Source of the DNA: Bacteroidota bacterium
GTDB lineage: Bacteria; Bacteroidota; Bacteroidia; CAMBQF01
DNA: 7,987 nt
Direction of reading: 5' to 3'
NCBI GenBank assembly: GCA_027483285.1
Contig: JAIXUZ010000099.1
Span: 1-7,987 of the forward strand
This document shows positions 7,686 to 7,987 of the stretch, piece after piece. A program made the position numbers and the translations under genes. The number at the start of each line of letters is the position of its first letter. Within the stretch, counting starts at the first letter, position 1. Below the pieces are notes generated by a model. That model did not search any database. It was given only the letters and a program-made list of their open reading frames with translations, and was not told the DNA's origin.

Positions 7686-7712
7686 CAAAGTTAGCTAGAT
7701 AAAGTTTGCCAA
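7686..7712 (-). promoter_or_regulatory. Candidate Bacteroidetes promoter for the PhoX pair
   Basis: On the minus strand TAACTTTG (7693 down to 7686) matches the Bacteroidetes -7 consensus TAnnTTTG exactly. A TTG (7712 to 7710) lies 16 bases upstream, close to the reported -33 spacing. Transcription would start near 7679, about 22 bases before the ATG at 7656. No phosphate-regulation operator could be identified. Confidence 0.55.
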
Positions 7713-7723
7713 TGTTAAATCCT

Positions 7724-7751
7724 AATTATGAATTTATAATTATCAATTATG
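7724..7751. repeat. AATTATN heptamer array, 4 x 7 bases
   Basis: Four consecutive 7-mers are AATTATG, AATTTAT, AATTATC and AATTATG, 28 bases in all. It resembles 4305-4332 in unit, copy number and orientation. It lies just upstream of the -33 element of the PhoX promoter, so it could act as an AT-rich upstream element, and it precedes a GC-rich hairpin element by 18 bases. Confidence 0.7.
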
Positions 7752-7769
7752 ATTTCGTATTCTATAATG

Positions 7770-7811
7770 CCCTCTTTAGAGGGGTGTCCCGACATTGTCT
7801 GGACGGGGTGT
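7770..7811. repeat. Compound palindromic intergenic element (two hairpins)
   Basis: The first hairpin is CCCTCT (7770-7775) with AGAGGG (7778-7783). The second is GTCC-C-GAC (7786-7793) with GTC-T-GGAC (7797-7804), a 3-base loop and one mismatch. GGGGTGT occurs after each hairpin (7781-7787 and 7805-7811). It abuts the stop codon of the ArsC-like gene. It resembles dispersed hairpin repeats I recall from Bacteroidetes. No T-run follows on either strand. Confidence 0.65.
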
Positions 7812-7812
7812 G

Positions 7813-7987
7813 TTAAATCTTTAACAAAATAAACTCTTTGCAATACTCCTTTGCCTCGTCACGTACCTGCCTGAAAACGGCTTTTACCTCTTCGGGTGTA
7901 CCTTTAGCTTTAGCCAGGTCGGTAAAGTTGTGGTGCAGCCTGTGCGTTTTACCGGGAAAGTAGGGGCAACGCTCATTCGCATTATCA
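7813..7987 (-). CDS. arsC: ArsC-type arsenate reductase / low-molecular-weight phosphatase-fold protein, C-terminal 57 residues (partial)
   Basis: Only the 3' end of this leftward gene is inside the window; its start lies beyond the right edge. The visible protein begins DNANERCPYFPGKTHRLHHNF, continues TDLAKAKGTPEEVKAVFRQVRDEAKEY, and ends ILLKI at a TAA (7813-7815). The pattern x-D-x-A-x-x-x-CP, then H-x-x-F-x-D-x-A-x-x-x-G-x-x-E-E, then FRxVRDE matches the C-terminal third of thioredoxin-coupled ArsC proteins with the low-molecular-weight tyrosine phosphatase fold. Those enzymes reduce arsenate to arsenite using a P-loop Cys and two redox Cys. Cys7 of the fragment fits the last redox Cys. 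The partner would be the residue just outside the window, and the one base of that codon still visible (T in third position) is compatible with TGT for Cys. In Bacteroidetes such genes are often labelled simply protein-tyrosine-phosphatase. The P-loop and any ars operon neighbours cannot be seen. Confidence 0.75.
   Translation of the reverse strand, partial: DNANERCPYFPGKTHRLHHNFTDLAKAKGTPEEVKAVFRQVRDEAKEYCKEFILLKI

Overview
The window looks like part of a Bacteroidetes (Bacteroidota) chromosome, most likely a Sphingobacteriaceae-type soil or freshwater bacterium such as Mucilaginibacter or Pedobacter. This is inference. It rests on the style of the proteins (a lipoprotein M1 aminopeptidase, a small conserved protein known from this phylum, Tat-exported PhoX paralogues with SRRDFVKF signals), a TAnnTTTG-type -7 promoter element, A-rich leaders mostly lacking Shine-Dalgarno sequences, and AT-rich intergenic repeats next to GC-rich hairpins. 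I see no insertion sequence, phage gene, CRISPR array, rRNA or tRNA.

Layout. Bases 21-3128 carry two rightward genes in a tight operon: an 897-residue M1 (gluzincin) zinc aminopeptidase with a probable lipoprotein signal, then after 6 bases a 135-residue conserved protein of unknown function. Bases 3129-3246 separate convergent genes and hold a strong, probably bidirectional, terminator flanked by two A/T-tract arrays with 7-base periodicity. From 3247 to the right edge everything reads leftward: an extended-SDR sugar-nucleotide epimerase/dehydratase (3247-4293), two tandem Tat-exported PhoX/DUF839 proteins (4387-5997 and 6061-7656), and the 3' end of an ArsC-type low-molecular-weight phosphatase (7813 to beyond the edge).

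How the genes fit together. The two PhoX paralogues are separated by 63 bases with no visible terminator. They are probably transcribed together from a promoter at 7686-7712, the upstream copy (6061-7656) first. They would act outside the cytoplasm and may release phosphate from organic phosphoesters. The aminopeptidase is also exported, so the window leans towards nutrient scavenging. The epimerase (cell-surface sugar metabolism) and the arsenate reductase-like protein look like separate units, each set off by repeats.

The least ordinary feature is in the gaps. Three intergenic regions contain arrays with a strict 7-base repeat, and three of the four arrays are 28 bases long (4 x 7). Two are followed, in the same order and orientation, by a GC-rich hairpin. 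One array supplies the stop codon and last residues of the epimerase. I found no clearly new protein system; the arrays and the near-identical signal-peptide DNA of the two PhoX genes are the main points to follow up.
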